This document shows positions 26,689 through 36,452 of a DNA stretch of 64,000 nt, in pieces. The stretch's first letter is position 1. Each line of letters starts with the position of its first letter. The translations under genes and the position numbers were made by a program. Under the pieces are notes generated by a model. It saw only the letters and a list, made by a program, of their open reading frames with translations, searched no databases and had not been told where the DNA came from. Source of the stretch: Ferrimonas sediminicola (GTDB lineage: Bacteria > Pseudomonadota > Gammaproteobacteria > Enterobacterales > Shewanellaceae); NCBI RefSeq assembly GCF_005116715.1, contig NZ_SWCI01000011.1, forward strand, positions 29,365-93,364, given 5' to 3'.

Positions 26689-28362
26689 CTAGCTGGCCTT
26701 GGCGGCCTTGGCCAGCTGGTCTTCCCACACCACCATGTCGTCACGCATGTGGCCGATCAGCGGGCCATAGCGCTTCTCCAGCACGTGGCGTTTGATCTTC
26801 AGGGTGGGGGTGAGCACGTCGTTCTCCACCGTCCAGGGTTCGTCGACGATCAGGATGCCGCCCAGGGTGGAGTGGCTCTCCATGGTGCCGCTAACCTGGC
26901 GGGAGAGGCTGCGCAGGGCGATCTCCACCTCGGTGCGGGACTCACTCCTGGCGGCTTCGGAGAGCTGCACCAGGGCCACCGGGTAGGGCTGGCCGGAGCC
27001 GATGACGCACAGCAACTCGATGCGGCTCTCCTGGGCCAGTTTGCGCTCCAGGGGAACCGGGGCGACGAACTTACCCTTGGCGGTCTTGAAGTTGTCCTTG
27101 ACCCGGCCGGTGATGGTGACGTAACCGTCATCGTCGATCTCGGCCAGATCGCCGGTGCGGAAGAAGCCCTGCTGGTCGAACGCCTCGGCGCTGGCCTCAG
27201 GTTGCCTGTAGTACTCGCGGAACAGCCCCGGACTCTTGAACAGCAACTCATGGTCGTCGCCCAGCTTCACTTCGCAATCCACCCCTGGGGCGCCGACGGT
27301 GCCGATCTTGTCTGCCCTGAAGGGGTAGTTGAGGGTGGCGTAGGCGCCGTTTTCGGTCATCCCCCAGGCCTCGGTGATGTTCATGCCGAGGCGGCGGTAC
27401 CAGTTGAGCAGGGACGGGGAGACCGGGGCGGAGCCGCAGCCTAGGATGCGGGCGTTATTCAGCCCCAACTGCTTGCGAATCTTCCTGGCGATCAGGACAT
27501 TGACCACGGGAATGTTCAACAGCAGGTTGAGCTTGCTCTCCCCCACTTTGGCGATGATGTTCTTCTGGAACAGGGTCCACAGCCGTGGCACCGACAGGAA
27601 GAAGTCCGGGTTGGCCACCTGCACATCCTCGACGAAGGTATCCAGGCTCTCGACGAAATAGACGGTACAGCCGCCGGCGATGGAGCTGCCGAAGATGTAG
27701 GCGCGCTCGGTGATGTGGGCCAGGGGCAGGTAGGAGATCACCCGGTCCTTGGGGGTGCCGCCCAGGTGCTGGGTGAGTCGGTCGGCAGCCCAACTGAAGG
27801 CGCCGAAGGTCATCACCGCGCCCTTGGGGTTGCCGGTGGATCCTGAGGTGTAGATGATGGTCATTACCTCGTCGGCGTCCGGGTAGCGGGTCTCCACCGG
27901 TTCCGCCATCTCCAGCAGCTGATGCCACTGGTACTGGGTGGTGATCCCCTCGTACCCCATTCCCAGGCGTAGGGTGCCGGCGGGGATGGCCGGCTCCTGC
28001 TCCGGGCCATCGTCCAGTTTGCCGAGAAAGATCCCCTTGGCCCCGGAGTGCTCCAGCACATAGCCGATGGTGTCGACGTTGGCGGTGGGGTAGATGGGGA
28101 TGCTGATGAAGCCGCCGACCATCAGCGCCAGATCGGTGATAAACCACTCGGCGCAGTTCTTCGACAGGATGGCGATCTTGTCGCCCCTCTCGAACCCCAG
28201 CTTATGCAGGGCACCGGCCAGGCGGTGGGCCATCTGGTGCACCTGGCTCCAGGAGTAGTCGTGCAGTTGTCGTTGCCTGGGCTGGCGCAGGTAGATCTGG
28301 TCGCCCTGTACCCTGGCCCACTCCTCCAGCAGCTCTACCGGTGTCTTGAATCTTTCAGCCAT
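26689..28362 (-). CDS. AMP-dependent long-chain acyl-CoA synthetase (FAA1/COG1022 type)
   Basis: 557 aa adenylate-forming enzyme. The P-loop is YTSGSTGNPKGAVM near residue 173; the A5-type motif is ITEAWGMTENGA, followed by GTVGAPGVDCEVKLGDDHELLFKSPG and FRTGDLAEIDDDGYVTITGRVKDNFKTAKGKFV with the hinge and the adenylation Lys region. It activates fatty acids to acyl-CoA through acyl-AMP. The FAA1-like branch is distinct from FadD. A FadR-like palindrome lies 80 bp upstream, fitting fatty-acid-responsive control (inferred). Confidence 0.9.
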   Translation of the reverse strand: MAERFKTPVELLEEWARVQGDQIYLRQPRQRQLHDYSWSQVHQMAHRLAGALHKLGFERGDKIAILSKNCAEWFITDLALMVGGFISIPIYPTANVDTIGYVLEHSGAKGIFLGKLDDGPEQEPAIPAGTLRLGMGYEGITTQYQWHQLLEMAEPVETRYPDADEVMTIIYTSGSTGNPKGAVMTFGAFSWAADRLTQHLGGTPKDRVISYLPLAHITERAYIFGSSIAGGCTVYFVESLDTFVEDVQVANPDFFLSVPRLWTLFQKNIIAKVGESKLNLLLNIPVVNVLIARKIRKQLGLNNARILGCGSAPVSPSLLNWYRRLGMNITEAWGMTENGAYATLNYPFRADKIGTVGAPGVDCEVKLGDDHELLFKSPGLFREYYRQPEASAEAFDQQGFFRTGDLAEIDDDGYVTITGRVKDNFKTAKGKFVAPVPLERKLAQESRIELLCVIGSGQPYPVALVQLSEAARSESRTEVEIALRSLSRQVSGTMESHSTLGGILIVDEPWTVENDVLTPTLKIKRHVLEKRYGPLIGHMRDDMVVWEDQLAKAAKAS

Positions 28363-28739
28363 CTGCTCTCCCTCATCTGTCCCTATCCGGCCATGCGCCT
28401 GGTGGGGATTATGGATTCCGCTCTCCCGGCGGAATATGAAAAACCGGTCTAACCACTTGAAAATAGCAGGAAATGGTCATTTTTAAAGCACCTTGGGTGT
28501 GATCATTGACCCATTGGTGCGAATGTGGGGGTGCGAAGGTGTCGCAACGGGCGGCGTTTGTGTGATCTCTGTCGCCAAAACGGAGTCTGGGCAGTGGGTT
28601 CGGTTGGAGGGAGAGGAGGATGCGGAGGGTAACCCTGTTTTTCATCTTTCCCCTCCGCCCCGGCGAGGGCTTCGGGGCAAGCCAGCCGTGTGGCGACCGC
28701 AGGTTGCGGCGGCGTGTGGGCGCCGCCGCGGAGTGGGGA
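28363..28739. other. Intergenic region between the acyl-CoA synthetase gene and trmH
   Basis: 377 bp without a convincing gene. The left part, AT-richer, holds the likely synthetase promoter and the FadR-like site. The right part carries a GC stem-loop (GCGGCGGCG/CGCCGCCGC near 28707-28731) just past the trmH stop, possibly its terminator although a T-run is missing. No RNA gene recognised. Confidence 0.5.
28442..28458. promoter_or_regulatory. Possible FadR-type operator
   Basis: AACCGGTCTAACCACTT is an imperfect palindrome with the core GGT-N3-ACC arrangement of FadR sites (consensus near AACTGGTCNGACCAGTT). Position upstream of a fatty acid-CoA ligase supports it; the match is imperfect and no other member of the regulon is seen in the window. 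Confidence 0.35.
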
Positions 28740-29447
28740 TCAGTCGTCCAGGTGGTTCCAGGACTCCTTGGTCATCTGGATCTTCTGCCACCACTCGTCG
28801 GGTGCGTCGATCTGACCCTCCTGGTCCACCCTGGGGTAGGGCAGGCCCTTCTGCCGGCAGATTTTGGCAAAGATGGGGTGGCCCCCCTCGAACAGCAGCC
28901 GCTGGCACTCACCGTCATCCAGGGTACGGCGGTCGTACATTCCCGCCTCTTGGCGTTGACGCTGGGCCTCGTAGAGCATCAGGGCGGTGGCGACGGAGAC
29001 ATTGAGGGACTGCACCATCCCCACCATGGGGATGATTACATCCTGGTCTGCCAGGGCCAGGGCCTCCTGGGTGATGCCGAATTTCTCCTGACCCATCAGG
29101 ATGGCGGTGGGCTTGGTGTAGTCGATCTCGCGGAAGTCAACGGCGGTGTCGGACAGGTTGGTGGCGATGATCTGCATCCCCTGGGCGCGCAGGTCGGTGA
29201 TGGCGTCGGTGATGGCGTTGTGGGACTTGAGGCTGACCCAGTTCTGGCTGCCGGTGGCGGTGCCGCCGGCGAGCTTGGTCTTCTGATCCGGCCAGATGGC
29301 GTGCACCTGGTGAACCCCGACGGCGTCGGCCGTGCGCACCATGGCCGCCAGGTTGTGCGGCTTGTGGACCTCCTCCATGCAGATGGTCAGGTCCGGCTGG
29401 CGCTTGTCCAGCATGGCGTTAATTCGGGCTAAGCGTTCGGGGCTCAT
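28740..29447 (-). CDS. trmH: tRNA (guanosine-18-2'-O)-methyltransferase TrmH
   Basis: 235 aa SPOUT methyltransferase. It begins MSPERLARINAMLDKRQPDLT and has VHKPHNLAAMVRTADAVGVH (motif 1 with the catalytic Arg), AILMGQEKFGIT (motif 2) and IPMVGMVQSLNVSVATALMLYEAQRQR (motif 3 and knot). The C-terminal extension (about 180-235) is TrmH-specific. It forms Gm18 in the tRNA D-loop. It lies 76 bp downstream of ridA on the same strand as spoT and recG. Confidence 0.95.
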   Translation of the reverse strand: MSPERLARINAMLDKRQPDLTICMEEVHKPHNLAAMVRTADAVGVHQVHAIWPDQKTKLAGGTATGSQNWVSLKSHNAITDAITDLRAQGMQIIATNLSDTAVDFREIDYTKPTAILMGQEKFGITQEALALADQDVIIPMVGMVQSLNVSVATALMLYEAQRQRQEAGMYDRRTLDDGECQRLLFEGGHPIFAKICRQKGLPYPRVDQEGQIDAPDEWWQKIQMTKESWNHLDD

Positions 29448-29523
29448 GGGGATTCCTTAAGGTTGGAAACGAAGCCGGGGGCGCCGATGCGCCCCCGAAA
29501 GTATAGGTGTCTGCCGGGATGGA

Positions 29524-29907
29524 TTAGAGCACCATCACCGCATCCATCTCTACCAGGGAGCCCTTGGGCAGCTCCTTGACGCCGATGGCGGCGCGGGCGG
29601 GATAGGGCTGCTGGATATACTGCCCCATCACCTCGTTGACCTTGGCGAAGTTGGCTAGGTCCACCATGTAGATGTTCAGTTTCACCAGCTTCTGCAGGCT
29701 GCCTCCGGCGGCCTCACAGACCGCCTTCAGGTTGTCGAACACCTGGACCACCTGGGCGTCGAAATCCTCGCCCACCATCTCCATGGTTTCGGGAACCAGG
29801 GGAATCTGGCCGGAGAGGTAGACGGTGTCGCCGGCGCGGATCGCCTGGGAGTAGGTGCCGATGGCGGCGGGAGCGTTGTCGGTGGCAATTACGATCTTGT
29901 CGGTCAT
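29524..29907 (-). CDS. ridA: RidA family enamine/imine deaminase
   Basis: 127 aa, full-length YjgF/YER057c/UK114 family. [20 protein letters not shown] and the C-terminal [27 protein letters not shown] supply the substrate-pocket Arg and Glu. RidA hydrolyses 2-aminoacrylate-type enamines made by PLP enzymes and protects the cell from them. It is inserted 19 bp after spoT, in the usual position of the spoT block in many gammaproteobacteria. Confidence 0.95.
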   Translation of the reverse strand: MTDKIVIATDNAPAAIGTYSQAIRAGDTVYLSGQIPLVPETMEMVGEDFDAQVVQVFDNLKAVCEAAGGSLQKLVKLNIYMVDLANFAKVNEVMGQYIQQPYPARAAIGVKELPKGSLVEMDAVMVL

Positions 29908-29926
29908 GGTGTCCCCACAGAGTGTG

Positions 29927-32026
29927 TTAGTTACGGCTGCGCATCACTTTCAGTACTTCCGGCTGAACTCGCAACTTGCGCATCACATTGGCCAGGTGTA
30001 CCCGGTTCTTCACCGTCAGAGTCAGGGTGATGGTGTAGACCCGACCCTCCCTCTCTTCGGTGTTGAGATTATGAATATTTGCGTCGCAGGCCGCAATGAT
30101 GGAGGTGAGCTTGGCCAGGATTCCCTGGTGATTGATGATGTCCATCCTCAGTCCGGTCAGGTACTCCTCCCGGTTGTCCTGATCCCACTCCACATTGAGG
30201 AACTTCTCCGCCTCCACTTCGCGGGCCCGGCGGATGTTGCTGCAGTTGTCGATGTGCACCACCAGGCCCTTGCCGGGGCTGACGTGGGCGACGATGTCGT
30301 CACCGGGGATTGGCCGGCAGCACTTGGCGAAGGAGAGCAGTACCCCCTCGGCACCGCGGATCGGCAGCTTGTCTCTGCCCTCGGTGGATTCCAGCTCGCC
30401 GCGCAGCTTTTGGGCCACCACCAGGCTCATGGCGTTGCCCAGGCCGATGTCCGCCAGCAGGCTGTTGAAACTGTTGTGACGGTACTCGGCCACCACCTGA
30501 TCGATGCGCTCGGCGGAGATGTCCTCCAGGGTCAGATCCCCCAGGGCATGGTTGAGCAGACGTTTACCCAGGGCGGTGGCGTCCCTGTCCTGCAGGTTCT
30601 TCAGCACGTGACGGATCTTGGCCCGCGCCTTGGCGGTGACCACGAAGTTGAGCCAGGCGGCGTTGGGGCGGGCGCCTGGTGCGGTGATGATCTCCACGGT
30701 CTGGCCCGACTTCAGCGGCTGGCTCAGCGGGTAGGCGTGGCGGTTGACCTTGGCGCCGACGGCACCGTTGCCCACATCGGTGTGCACCGCGTAGGCGAAG
30801 TCCACCGGAGTGGCCCCCAGGGGCAGCTCAAGGATCTTACCGGTGGGGGTGAACACGTAGATCTCGTCCGGGAACAGATCGGTCTTGACGTTTTCGATGA
30901 ATTCGAAGGAGTTGCCCGCACTTTGCTGCAGTTCAAGCAGGCTTTGCATCCATTTGCGTGCCCGCACCTGGGCGGTGGTGGCGTTGGCCTCAGCGTCGTC
31001 TTTGTACAGCCAGTGGGCCGCCACCCCCTTGTCCGCCATCTGGTCCATATCTTCGGTACGGATCTGTACCTCCACCGGCACGCCGTGGGGGCCGTAGAGA
31101 GAGGTGTGCAGGCTCTGGTAGCCGTTGGCCTTGGGGATGGCGATGTAATCCTTGAAGCGGTCCAGCCGGGGCTTGTACAGGGTGTGCATTGCCCCCAGCA
31201 CCCGGTAGCAGGTGTCGATATCCTTGACGATCACCCGGAAGGCGTAGATGTCCATCACCTCCTGAAACTGCAACTCCTTGTTCACCATCTTGTTGTAGAT
31301 GGAGTAGAGGTTCTTCTCCCGGCCGTATACCTCGCCGTCGATGGTGACGTCGTCCAGCCGGCCGATGATCGCCTCGCGGATGGAGTTCATGATCGCCTTG
31401 CGGTTGCCGCTGGCGGCCTGGAGCACCTCCCTCAGTACCCGGTGACGCATGGGGTAGAGTGCGGAGAACCCAAGATCCTCCAACTCATTCTTGATGTTGT
31501 GGATGCCGAGCCGGTTGGCGATGGGGGCGTAGATCTCCAGGGTTTCCCGGGCGATGCGCCGGCGCTTGTCCGGGCGAAGGGAGCCCAGGGTGCGCATGTT
31601 GTGGGTGCGGTCCGCCAGCTTGATCAGGATGACCCGGATGTCCTGTACCATGGCCAGGACCATCTTGCGGAAGTTCTCCGCCTGGGCTTCCTTCTTGTCG
31701 CGGAACTTGAGCTTGTCCAGCTTGGAGACGCCCTCCACCAGCTCCGCCACTGAGGGGCCGAACTGTTCGGCCAGATCCTCTTTGGTGAGTTCGGTGTCCT
31801 CGATGACGTCATGCATCAGGGCGGCGGCCAGGGTCTCATAGTCGAGGCGCATGTCCGCTAGGATGCGAGTGACCGCAACCGGGTGGGTAATGTAGGGCTC
31901 GCCGCTGGATCGGGTCTGCCCGTCATGGGCGTCTCTGGCGGTGATATACGCTCGAGTGAGATTCTCGACCTGCTCAGGATCCAGATAGCTGGATGCCAGT
32001 TCCCTCAGGCTTTCAAACAGATACAA
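29927..32026 (-). CDS. spoT: Bifunctional (p)ppGpp synthetase/hydrolase SpoT
   Basis: 699 aa. The HD hydrolase domain is intact ([40 protein letters not shown]), which separates SpoT from RelA. The synthetase domain has [15 protein letters not shown] and [19 protein letters not shown] ([25 protein letters not shown]), the helical/zinc-finger region ([24 protein letters not shown]) and a C-terminal ACT domain follow. It sets the level of the alarmone (p)ppGpp in response to carbon, fatty-acid and other starvation. Operon gene: rpoZ lies 21 bp upstream and ridA 19 bp downstream. Confidence 0.97.
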   Translation of the reverse strand: MYLFESLRELASSYLDPEQVENLTRAYITARDAHDGQTRSSGEPYITHPVAVTRILADMRLDYETLAAALMHDVIEDTELTKEDLAEQFGPSVAELVEGVSKLDKLKFRDKKEAQAENFRKMVLAMVQDIRVILIKLADRTHNMRTLGSLRPDKRRRIARETLEIYAPIANRLGIHNIKNELEDLGFSALYPMRHRVLREVLQAASGNRKAIMNSIREAIIGRLDDVTIDGEVYGREKNLYSIYNKMVNKELQFQEVMDIYAFRVIVKDIDTCYRVLGAMHTLYKPRLDRFKDYIAIPKANGYQSLHTSLYGPHGVPVEVQIRTEDMDQMADKGVAAHWLYKDDAEANATTAQVRARKWMQSLLELQQSAGNSFEFIENVKTDLFPDEIYVFTPTGKILELPLGATPVDFAYAVHTDVGNGAVGAKVNRHAYPLSQPLKSGQTVEIITAPGARPNAAWLNFVVTAKARAKIRHVLKNLQDRDATALGKRLLNHALGDLTLEDISAERIDQVVAEYRHNSFNSLLADIGLGNAMSLVVAQKLRGELESTEGRDKLPIRGAEGVLLSFAKCCRPIPGDDIVAHVSPGKGLVVHIDNCSNIRRAREVEAEKFLNVEWDQDNREEYLTGLRMDIINHQGILAKLTSIIAACDANIHNLNTEEREGRVYTITLTLTVKNRVHLANVMRKLRVQPEVLKVMRSRN

Positions 32027-32047
32027 CGACGACCCCCGGGGCTGGAA

Positions 32048-32326
32048 TTACAGAGTGCGTCCTTCGGCGATGGCAGCGACGGCAGCCAGTTCGGCAGCTT
32101 CCTGCTCGCGCTGGGCTTGCAGCTCCTGCTCGTCCAGGGTTTTGGCATCGATCAGGCCCGCTTCGATTTCGCGCAGGGCGATCACGGTGGGCTTGTCGTT
32201 CTGCTCTTCGACCAGCGGTTCCTTGCCGTTTACAGACAGCTGACGCGCACGGCGAGAGGCGACCAGGATCAGGTCAAAACGGTTGCCAATCTTATCTACG
32301 GCGTCTTCAACAGTTACGCGTGCCAT
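32048..32326 (-). CDS. rpoZ: RNA polymerase omega subunit
   Basis: 92 aa. It starts [30 protein letters not shown], diagnostic of omega, and has [15 protein letters not shown]. Omega helps fold beta-prime and contributes to a ppGpp site on RNA polymerase, which suits its place between gmk (guanylate supply) and spoT. AAGGAAC lies upstream. Confidence 0.97.
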   Translation of the reverse strand: MARVTVEDAVDKIGNRFDLILVASRRARQLSVNGKEPLVEEQNDKPTVIALREIEAGLIDAKTLDEQELQAQREQEAAELAAVAAIAEGRTL

Positions 32327-32385
32327 GAAAAGGAACTCCTGTGTTTGAGCTTAAAAAAATGACGCAAAAGTGTACATGAAGTTGA

Positions 32386-33009
32386 CTAGCCTGCCAACAG
32401 ATCATCTAGCATATCACCGTGGACACTTTTTTGCCCAGCCAGATGCAGCCGGTTGGCCAAAACAATGGCGGAGAACTCCGCCAGGGCGGTGTCGAAATCT
32501 TTGTTGACGATCAGGTAGTCGTACTCATTGAAGTGGCTCATCTCCGTCACCGCATCCGCCATGCGGGCGGCGATGGTGTCGGCGCTGTCCTGGCCGCGAC
32601 TGTTGAGGCGGCGCTCCAGCTCCTCGCGGGAGGGGGGTAGGATAAACACGCCGATCGCCTCGGGCATCAGCGCCTTCACCTGACGGGCGCCCTGCCAGTC
32701 GATGTCGAGGAAGACGTCGATCCCCCTGTCCAGGGTCTGCTCGATGGTCACCCGGGAGGTGCCGTAGTAGTTGCCGAACACTTCGGCCCACTCGAAGAAG
32801 GCCCCCTGGTCAATCAGGGCCTCGAAGGCTGCCTTGTCGACGAAGTGGTAATGGACGCCGTCCTGCTCGCCAGGACGGGGAGCGCGGGTGGTGTGTGAGA
32901 CGGACACCTGCATGTCCGCAGGCTTGTCCTTCAGCAGGGCGCCGATCAGCGACGACTTACCTGCACCACTAGGGGCCGAGACAATGAATAGATTTCCACG
33001 ACGGGCCAT
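32386..33009 (-). CDS. gmk: Guanylate kinase
   Basis: 207 aa, same length as E. coli Gmk. P-loop [11 protein letters not shown] (residues 10-20), the GMP-binding segment [21 protein letters not shown] (near 36-56), [14 protein letters not shown] and [11 protein letters not shown]. Converts GMP plus ATP to GDP plus ADP. The start at 33009 is set by homology; the frame extends upstream without a ribosome site. First gene of gmk-rpoZ-spoT-ridA-trmH; in E. coli and many relatives yicC is nearby, which is relevant to the island boundary at 40,170. Confidence 0.96.
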   Translation of the reverse strand: MARRGNLFIVSAPSGAGKSSLIGALLKDKPADMQVSVSHTTRAPRPGEQDGVHYHFVDKAAFEALIDQGAFFEWAEVFGNYYGTSRVTIEQTLDRGIDVFLDIDWQGARQVKALMPEAIGVFILPPSREELERRLNSRGQDSADTIAARMADAVTEMSHFNEYDYLIVNKDFDTALAEFSAIVLANRLHLAGQKSVHGDMLDDLLAG

Positions 33010-33282
33010 GGCTGCTTTTACCCTGAAAAAAGTTAAAACCGGTCCGCCGCCTCTGCTATGCAGGGCCGGGGGGCTCCGGTGTCTAAGTTCTAGTGACAGT
33101 GGCGGCAAGAAGCAAGGGCCGGCCACCTGATTCTGAGGCGGCGTAAATTACCATGATTGGGTGGATAAATCACCCGTTTACAGCAGGAAAACGGGAGTCC
33201 CTCCATGGCTGGCGCCATTTCTCCTTGATCGGCCGTGGTCCTGATGTGACTCTAACTCAATGAATTGACCCGGCACCTTGTC

Positions 33283-34989
33283 ATGACCCTGGAACAGCAG
33301 ATCCCCCAAAAGCTGATGATTGACCTGCGCTATTTCGGCGACGACCCGGATACGCGCACCCCGATGACCCGCCTGCCCGCGGCGGTGGCGGAGTGGATCG
33401 CCCGCCACGGCCTCGGCGGGGTGATCCTGTTTTCCGACAACCTGCAGAGCCCGGCGCAGATCCGGGCCCTGACGTCGCAGCTGCAGCAGGCGGCGGCTTG
33501 CTCGCCCTGTCCACGGCCTCTGCTGATCTCGGTGGATCAGGAGGGGGGCCGGGTGTGCCGCACCCCCAGGGAGCACACCACCGCCTTTGCCGGCAACATG
33601 GCGCTGGGGGCGGCCGAACCGTCGCAGCCACAACTGGCGGCAGAGGTCGCGTCGGTGATGGGACGGGAGCTGGCGGCCCTGGGGATCAATGTCAACCATG
33701 CCCCCTGTGTCGATGTGAACAATAACCCGCAGAATCCGGTGATCAACGTGCGTGCCTACGGCGATGACCCGGATCAGGTGGCCCGGTTGGGGCTGGCCCA
33801 GGTTCGGGGGCTGGAAGCGGCCGGGGTCCTCGCCACCCTAAAACACTTTCCCGGCCATGGGGATACCCACAGCGACAGCCACACCGGACTGCCCAGGGTG
33901 GACCACGACCGAGCCCATCTTGACAGGGTGGAGCTGGCCCCCTACCGCACCATTCTGCGCCAGGTTCAGCCGGCGATGGTGATGACCGCCCACATCCAGT
34001 ATCCCGCCCTGGACAGCACCACCCTGACCGGTTTGGACGGCAGACAGCATCTGGTGCCGGCCACCCTCTCCCGCAGGATCATCACCGATCTGCTGCGGCA
34101 GGAGCTGGGGTATCAGGGGGTGGTGATCACCGACGCCCTGGATATGGCCGGTATCAGCGGCTGGCTGGATCTGACCGAGGCGGTGATCCACGCCTTCGCC
34201 GCCGGGGTAGACATCGCCCTGATGCCGGTGCGCATCCGCTGCGAGGAGGATCTGGCCAAGCTGGAGCGGCTGGTGGCGGCAATCAGGGAGGCTCTCACAG
34301 GGGGGCGGCTGGATGGCGACGACTGGCGCCACTCCCTGGCGAGGATCGGCCGGCTGAAGGCGCGGCTGCCCTCGGTCCCGGCCTTGTCGGCGGAGGTCCT
34401 CGGCTGCGAGTCCCACCGGCAGCTGGAGCGGCGACTGGCCTCTGCAGCCATCACCGAACTCTGTGCCAACACCCTGCCGAAGCCAGCCGGGGCGCACCGC
34501 CGCTGGCTGTTGTTGCTGCCCGACCTCGACAAGGCACACGCCCTGGCGTCGGCCCTGCAGGAGCTGGCGCCGACGCTGGAGCTGGTCTGTGCCAGCCTGC
34601 TGCAGACCGACGACAAGCTGCGGACGGCGCTGGACCAGGCCGAACTGGTGGTCAGCGGTTTCGTCTCCCCCCGCCAGAGCGTGGCCGAGCTGGGGGGGAT
34701 GGAGGACCTGGCGGCCCTGGATGAGCAGGCGCTGATCCGAGCCCACCGACCCCGGCGGCTGGCCACCCTGCTGGAGCAGGCCCGCCGCCGCGGCCGGTCG
34801 GTGGTGCACCTGAGTCTGCGGGCCCCCTACGAGTTTCCCCTGGTCAGCCCCTGGTGCCACTGGGCCCTGGCCAGCTTTGCCTACCACCTTGATCGTCCCG
34901 GACGGGGGACGAGCTACGATGCACTGGCCCGGGTGCTGCTGGGACTGGCCCCGGCACCGGGGCGGCTGCCCCTGAAGGAGATTGAGTGA
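33283..34989 (+). CDS. Glycoside hydrolase family 3 protein, probable beta-N-acetylhexosaminidase
   Basis: 568 aa. The GH3 TIM barrel covers about residues 1-345: ISVDQEGGRV near 80, the NagZ-type signature KHFPGHGDTHSDSHTGLP near 190 (His/Asp pair acting as acid/base in GH3 hexosaminidases) and the nucleophile Asp in VVITDALDMAGI. A second alpha/beta domain of about 200 residues follows, so the protein is longer than E. coli NagZ (341 aa). There is no clear signal peptide, so it is likely cytoplasmic. It overlaps nagA by one base (TGATG) and probably feeds it GlcNAc from chitooligosaccharides or murein fragments. I chose ATG 33283; a TTG six codons upstream is possible. Confidence 0.85.
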   Translation: MTLEQQIPQKLMIDLRYFGDDPDTRTPMTRLPAAVAEWIARHGLGGVILFSDNLQSPAQIRALTSQLQQAAACSPCPRPLLISVDQEGGRVCRTPREHTTAFAGNMALGAAEPSQPQLAAEVASVMGRELAALGINVNHAPCVDVNNNPQNPVINVRAYGDDPDQVARLGLAQVRGLEAAGVLATLKHFPGHGDTHSDSHTGLPRVDHDRAHLDRVELAPYRTILRQVQPAMVMTAHIQYPALDSTTLTGLDGRQHLVPATLSRRIITDLLRQELGYQGVVITDALDMAGISGWLDLTEAVIHAFAAGVDIALMPVRIRCEEDLAKLERLVAAIREALTGGRLDGDDWRHSLARIGRLKARLPSVPALSAEVLGCESHRQLERRLASAAITELCANTLPKPAGAHRRWLLLLPDLDKAHALASALQELAPTLELVCASLLQTDDKLRTALDQAELVVSGFVSPRQSVAELGGMEDLAALDEQALIRAHRPRRLATLLEQARRRGRSVVHLSLRAPYEFPLVSPWCHWALASFAYHLDRPGRGTSYDALARVLLGLAPAPGRLPLKEIE

Positions 34990-36125
34990 TGAGTCGACGC
35001 TACCTGGTCAGCCAGCTGTTTGATGGTCAGCAGATGCTGAAGAACGTGGTCCTGACCGTGGAGAGGGGGCGGGTCACCGCCCTGGACAAGGAGCGCAACC
35101 GCTGGGATGAGAAACTCCAGGGGATCCTGGCGCCCGGCTTCGTGGATCTTCAGGTCAATGGCGGCGGTGGGCTGCTGTTCAACCAGGTCCGCGAGGGCGA
35201 GCAGGTGTTGTCGGTGCTCAGGGCACATGGCCGCTTCGGCACCACCGCCATGCTGCCGACGGTGATCAGCGATGATCTGGCGGTGATGACCCGGGCGGCC
35301 GACGCGGTCGCCCGCGCCCGTCAGTCCAGCCCCTTCGGCATCCTGGGGATTCACTTCGAGGGGCCGCACCTGGCCACGGGCAAGCGCGGGGTGCATAACC
35401 CCGAGCAGATGCGCCCCATCGGCGAGGCGGAGTGGCAGCTCTACGCCCGGGATGACCTGGGGATCAAGTTGGTCACCCTGGCGCCGGAGACGGTCTCGGA
35501 GGCGGAGATCCGCACCCTGATCTCCCTGGGGGTGATCGTTTTCCTCGGGCACTCCAACGCCAACGCCGATCAGGTGGAGCGCGCCCTGGCCGCAGGTGCC
35601 TGCGGATTTACCCACCTGTTCAATGCGATGTCTCCCCTGGCTTCACGGGCGCCGGGGATGGTGGGGGCCGCCCTGCTGGATGAGCACAGCATGGCGGGGC
35701 TGATCCTCGATGGCCACCATATGGATTACCGCGCCGCCCGGCTGGCGCTCAAATGCAAGGGACGGGACAACCTGATGCTGGTCACCGACGCCATGCCGCC
35801 GGTGGGCGGTGAGCATCACAGTTTTGAGCTGGTGGGGCGTCGGGTCAACCGCGATGGCGATCGGTTGCTGGGGCCTGACGGTGAGCTGGCGGGCTCGGTG
35901 CTGGAGATGAACCGGGCGGTGCTGAACGCCATCGCCGCCCTCGATGTGCCGCCGGGTCAGGCGCTGAGGATGGCGTCGGCCAACCCCGCCCGGGCCGTGG
36001 GTATGGAGGCGGTGCTGGGGCACCTCAAGCCGGGCGCCCTGGCCAACATGGTGCTGCTGGGTGAGGGGATGCGGGTCATCGGCAGTTGGGTCGCCGGTGA
36101 GCCTCTGTGGCGAGACGAGGCGTGA
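34989..36125 (+). CDS. nagA: N-acetylglucosamine-6-phosphate deacetylase
   Basis: 378 aa amidohydrolase. DLQVNGGGGLLFN near 50, HFEGPHLATGKRGVHNPEQM with the metal-binding Glu near 125, GHSNANADQVERALAAGACGFTHLFNAM with two metal-site His residues near 190-210, GHHMDY and LVTDAMPPVGG with the catalytic Asp. Makes glucosamine-6-P from GlcNAc-6-P. The start ATG overlaps the stop of the GH3 gene, so translation is coupled. Two tandem candidate small RNA genes lie directly downstream. Confidence 0.95.
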   Translation: MSRRYLVSQLFDGQQMLKNVVLTVERGRVTALDKERNRWDEKLQGILAPGFVDLQVNGGGGLLFNQVREGEQVLSVLRAHGRFGTTAMLPTVISDDLAVMTRAADAVARARQSSPFGILGIHFEGPHLATGKRGVHNPEQMRPIGEAEWQLYARDDLGIKLVTLAPETVSEAEIRTLISLGVIVFLGHSNANADQVERALAAGACGFTHLFNAMSPLASRAPGMVGAALLDEHSMAGLILDGHHMDYRAARLALKCKGRDNLMLVTDAMPPVGGEHHSFELVGRRVNRDGDRLLGPDGELAGSVLEMNRAVLNAIAALDVPPGQALRMASANPARAVGMEAVLGHLKPGALANMVLLGEGMRVIGSWVAGEPLWRDEA

Positions 36126-36219
36126 TTTGCGCCCATTTTGAGCGCTGTTCGGGATTGCGGAGTGTTATTCAAAACGGCAAAACCGATTATGTCGATAGCC
36201 ACACTCCGTTATACGCCGC

Positions 36220-36331
36220 CGATGAAGCCGAGTATTCTGACCTCAATGGCCCACAGCACCAGGGCCCAGAGTACCGAGTTTCATCATCATCTCATATCGC
36301 TTTTTTGAGGGCCCTCTGGCCCTCTTTTTTT
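36220..36331 (+). ncRNA. Candidate small RNA, copy 1 (about 110 nt)
   Basis: No open frame. A -10-like TTATAC at 36209-36214 predicts a start near 36220. A central hairpin GGCCC-loop-GGGCC sits inside a longer pairing of GTATTCTG (36232-36239) with CAGAGTAC (36267-36274). A single-stranded UUUCAUCAUCAUCUCAUAUCG segment follows, then U6 and a perfect terminator. This is the layout of an Hfq-dependent trans-acting RNA. The 5' end is inferred. It lies just downstream of nagA in the same direction; it may be independently transcribed or processed from the nagA mRNA. Confidence 0.6.
36307..36331 (+). terminator. Rho-independent terminator of candidate sRNA 1
   Basis: GAGGGCC-CTCT-GGCCCTC followed by T7 and preceded by T6. 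Very strong. Confidence 0.95.
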
Positions 36332-36452
36332 GGCCGGCGGCCGCCGGGCGTACCGCCCCTCTGCTCCTCTTGAAGCGAAACAGTGCATTACGGAGCGCCA
36401 TTCAAAAAGGATAATCCGATTACGGCAATAGTGACACTCCGTTATACCCCGA

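Larger units (their letters stand above)
36158..36331 (+). repeat. First copy of a 174-bp tandem duplicated unit (candidate sRNA locus 1)
   Basis: This segment and 36391-36564 align without gaps at an offset of exactly 233 bp. Both begin with CGGAG, carry ATTCAAAA, CCGATTA, ACACTCCGTTATAC, TTTCATCAT and end in a terminator. The shared part just upstream of the inferred RNA start includes a CGGAGTGT/ACACTCCG inverted repeat in this copy. Confidence 0.85.
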
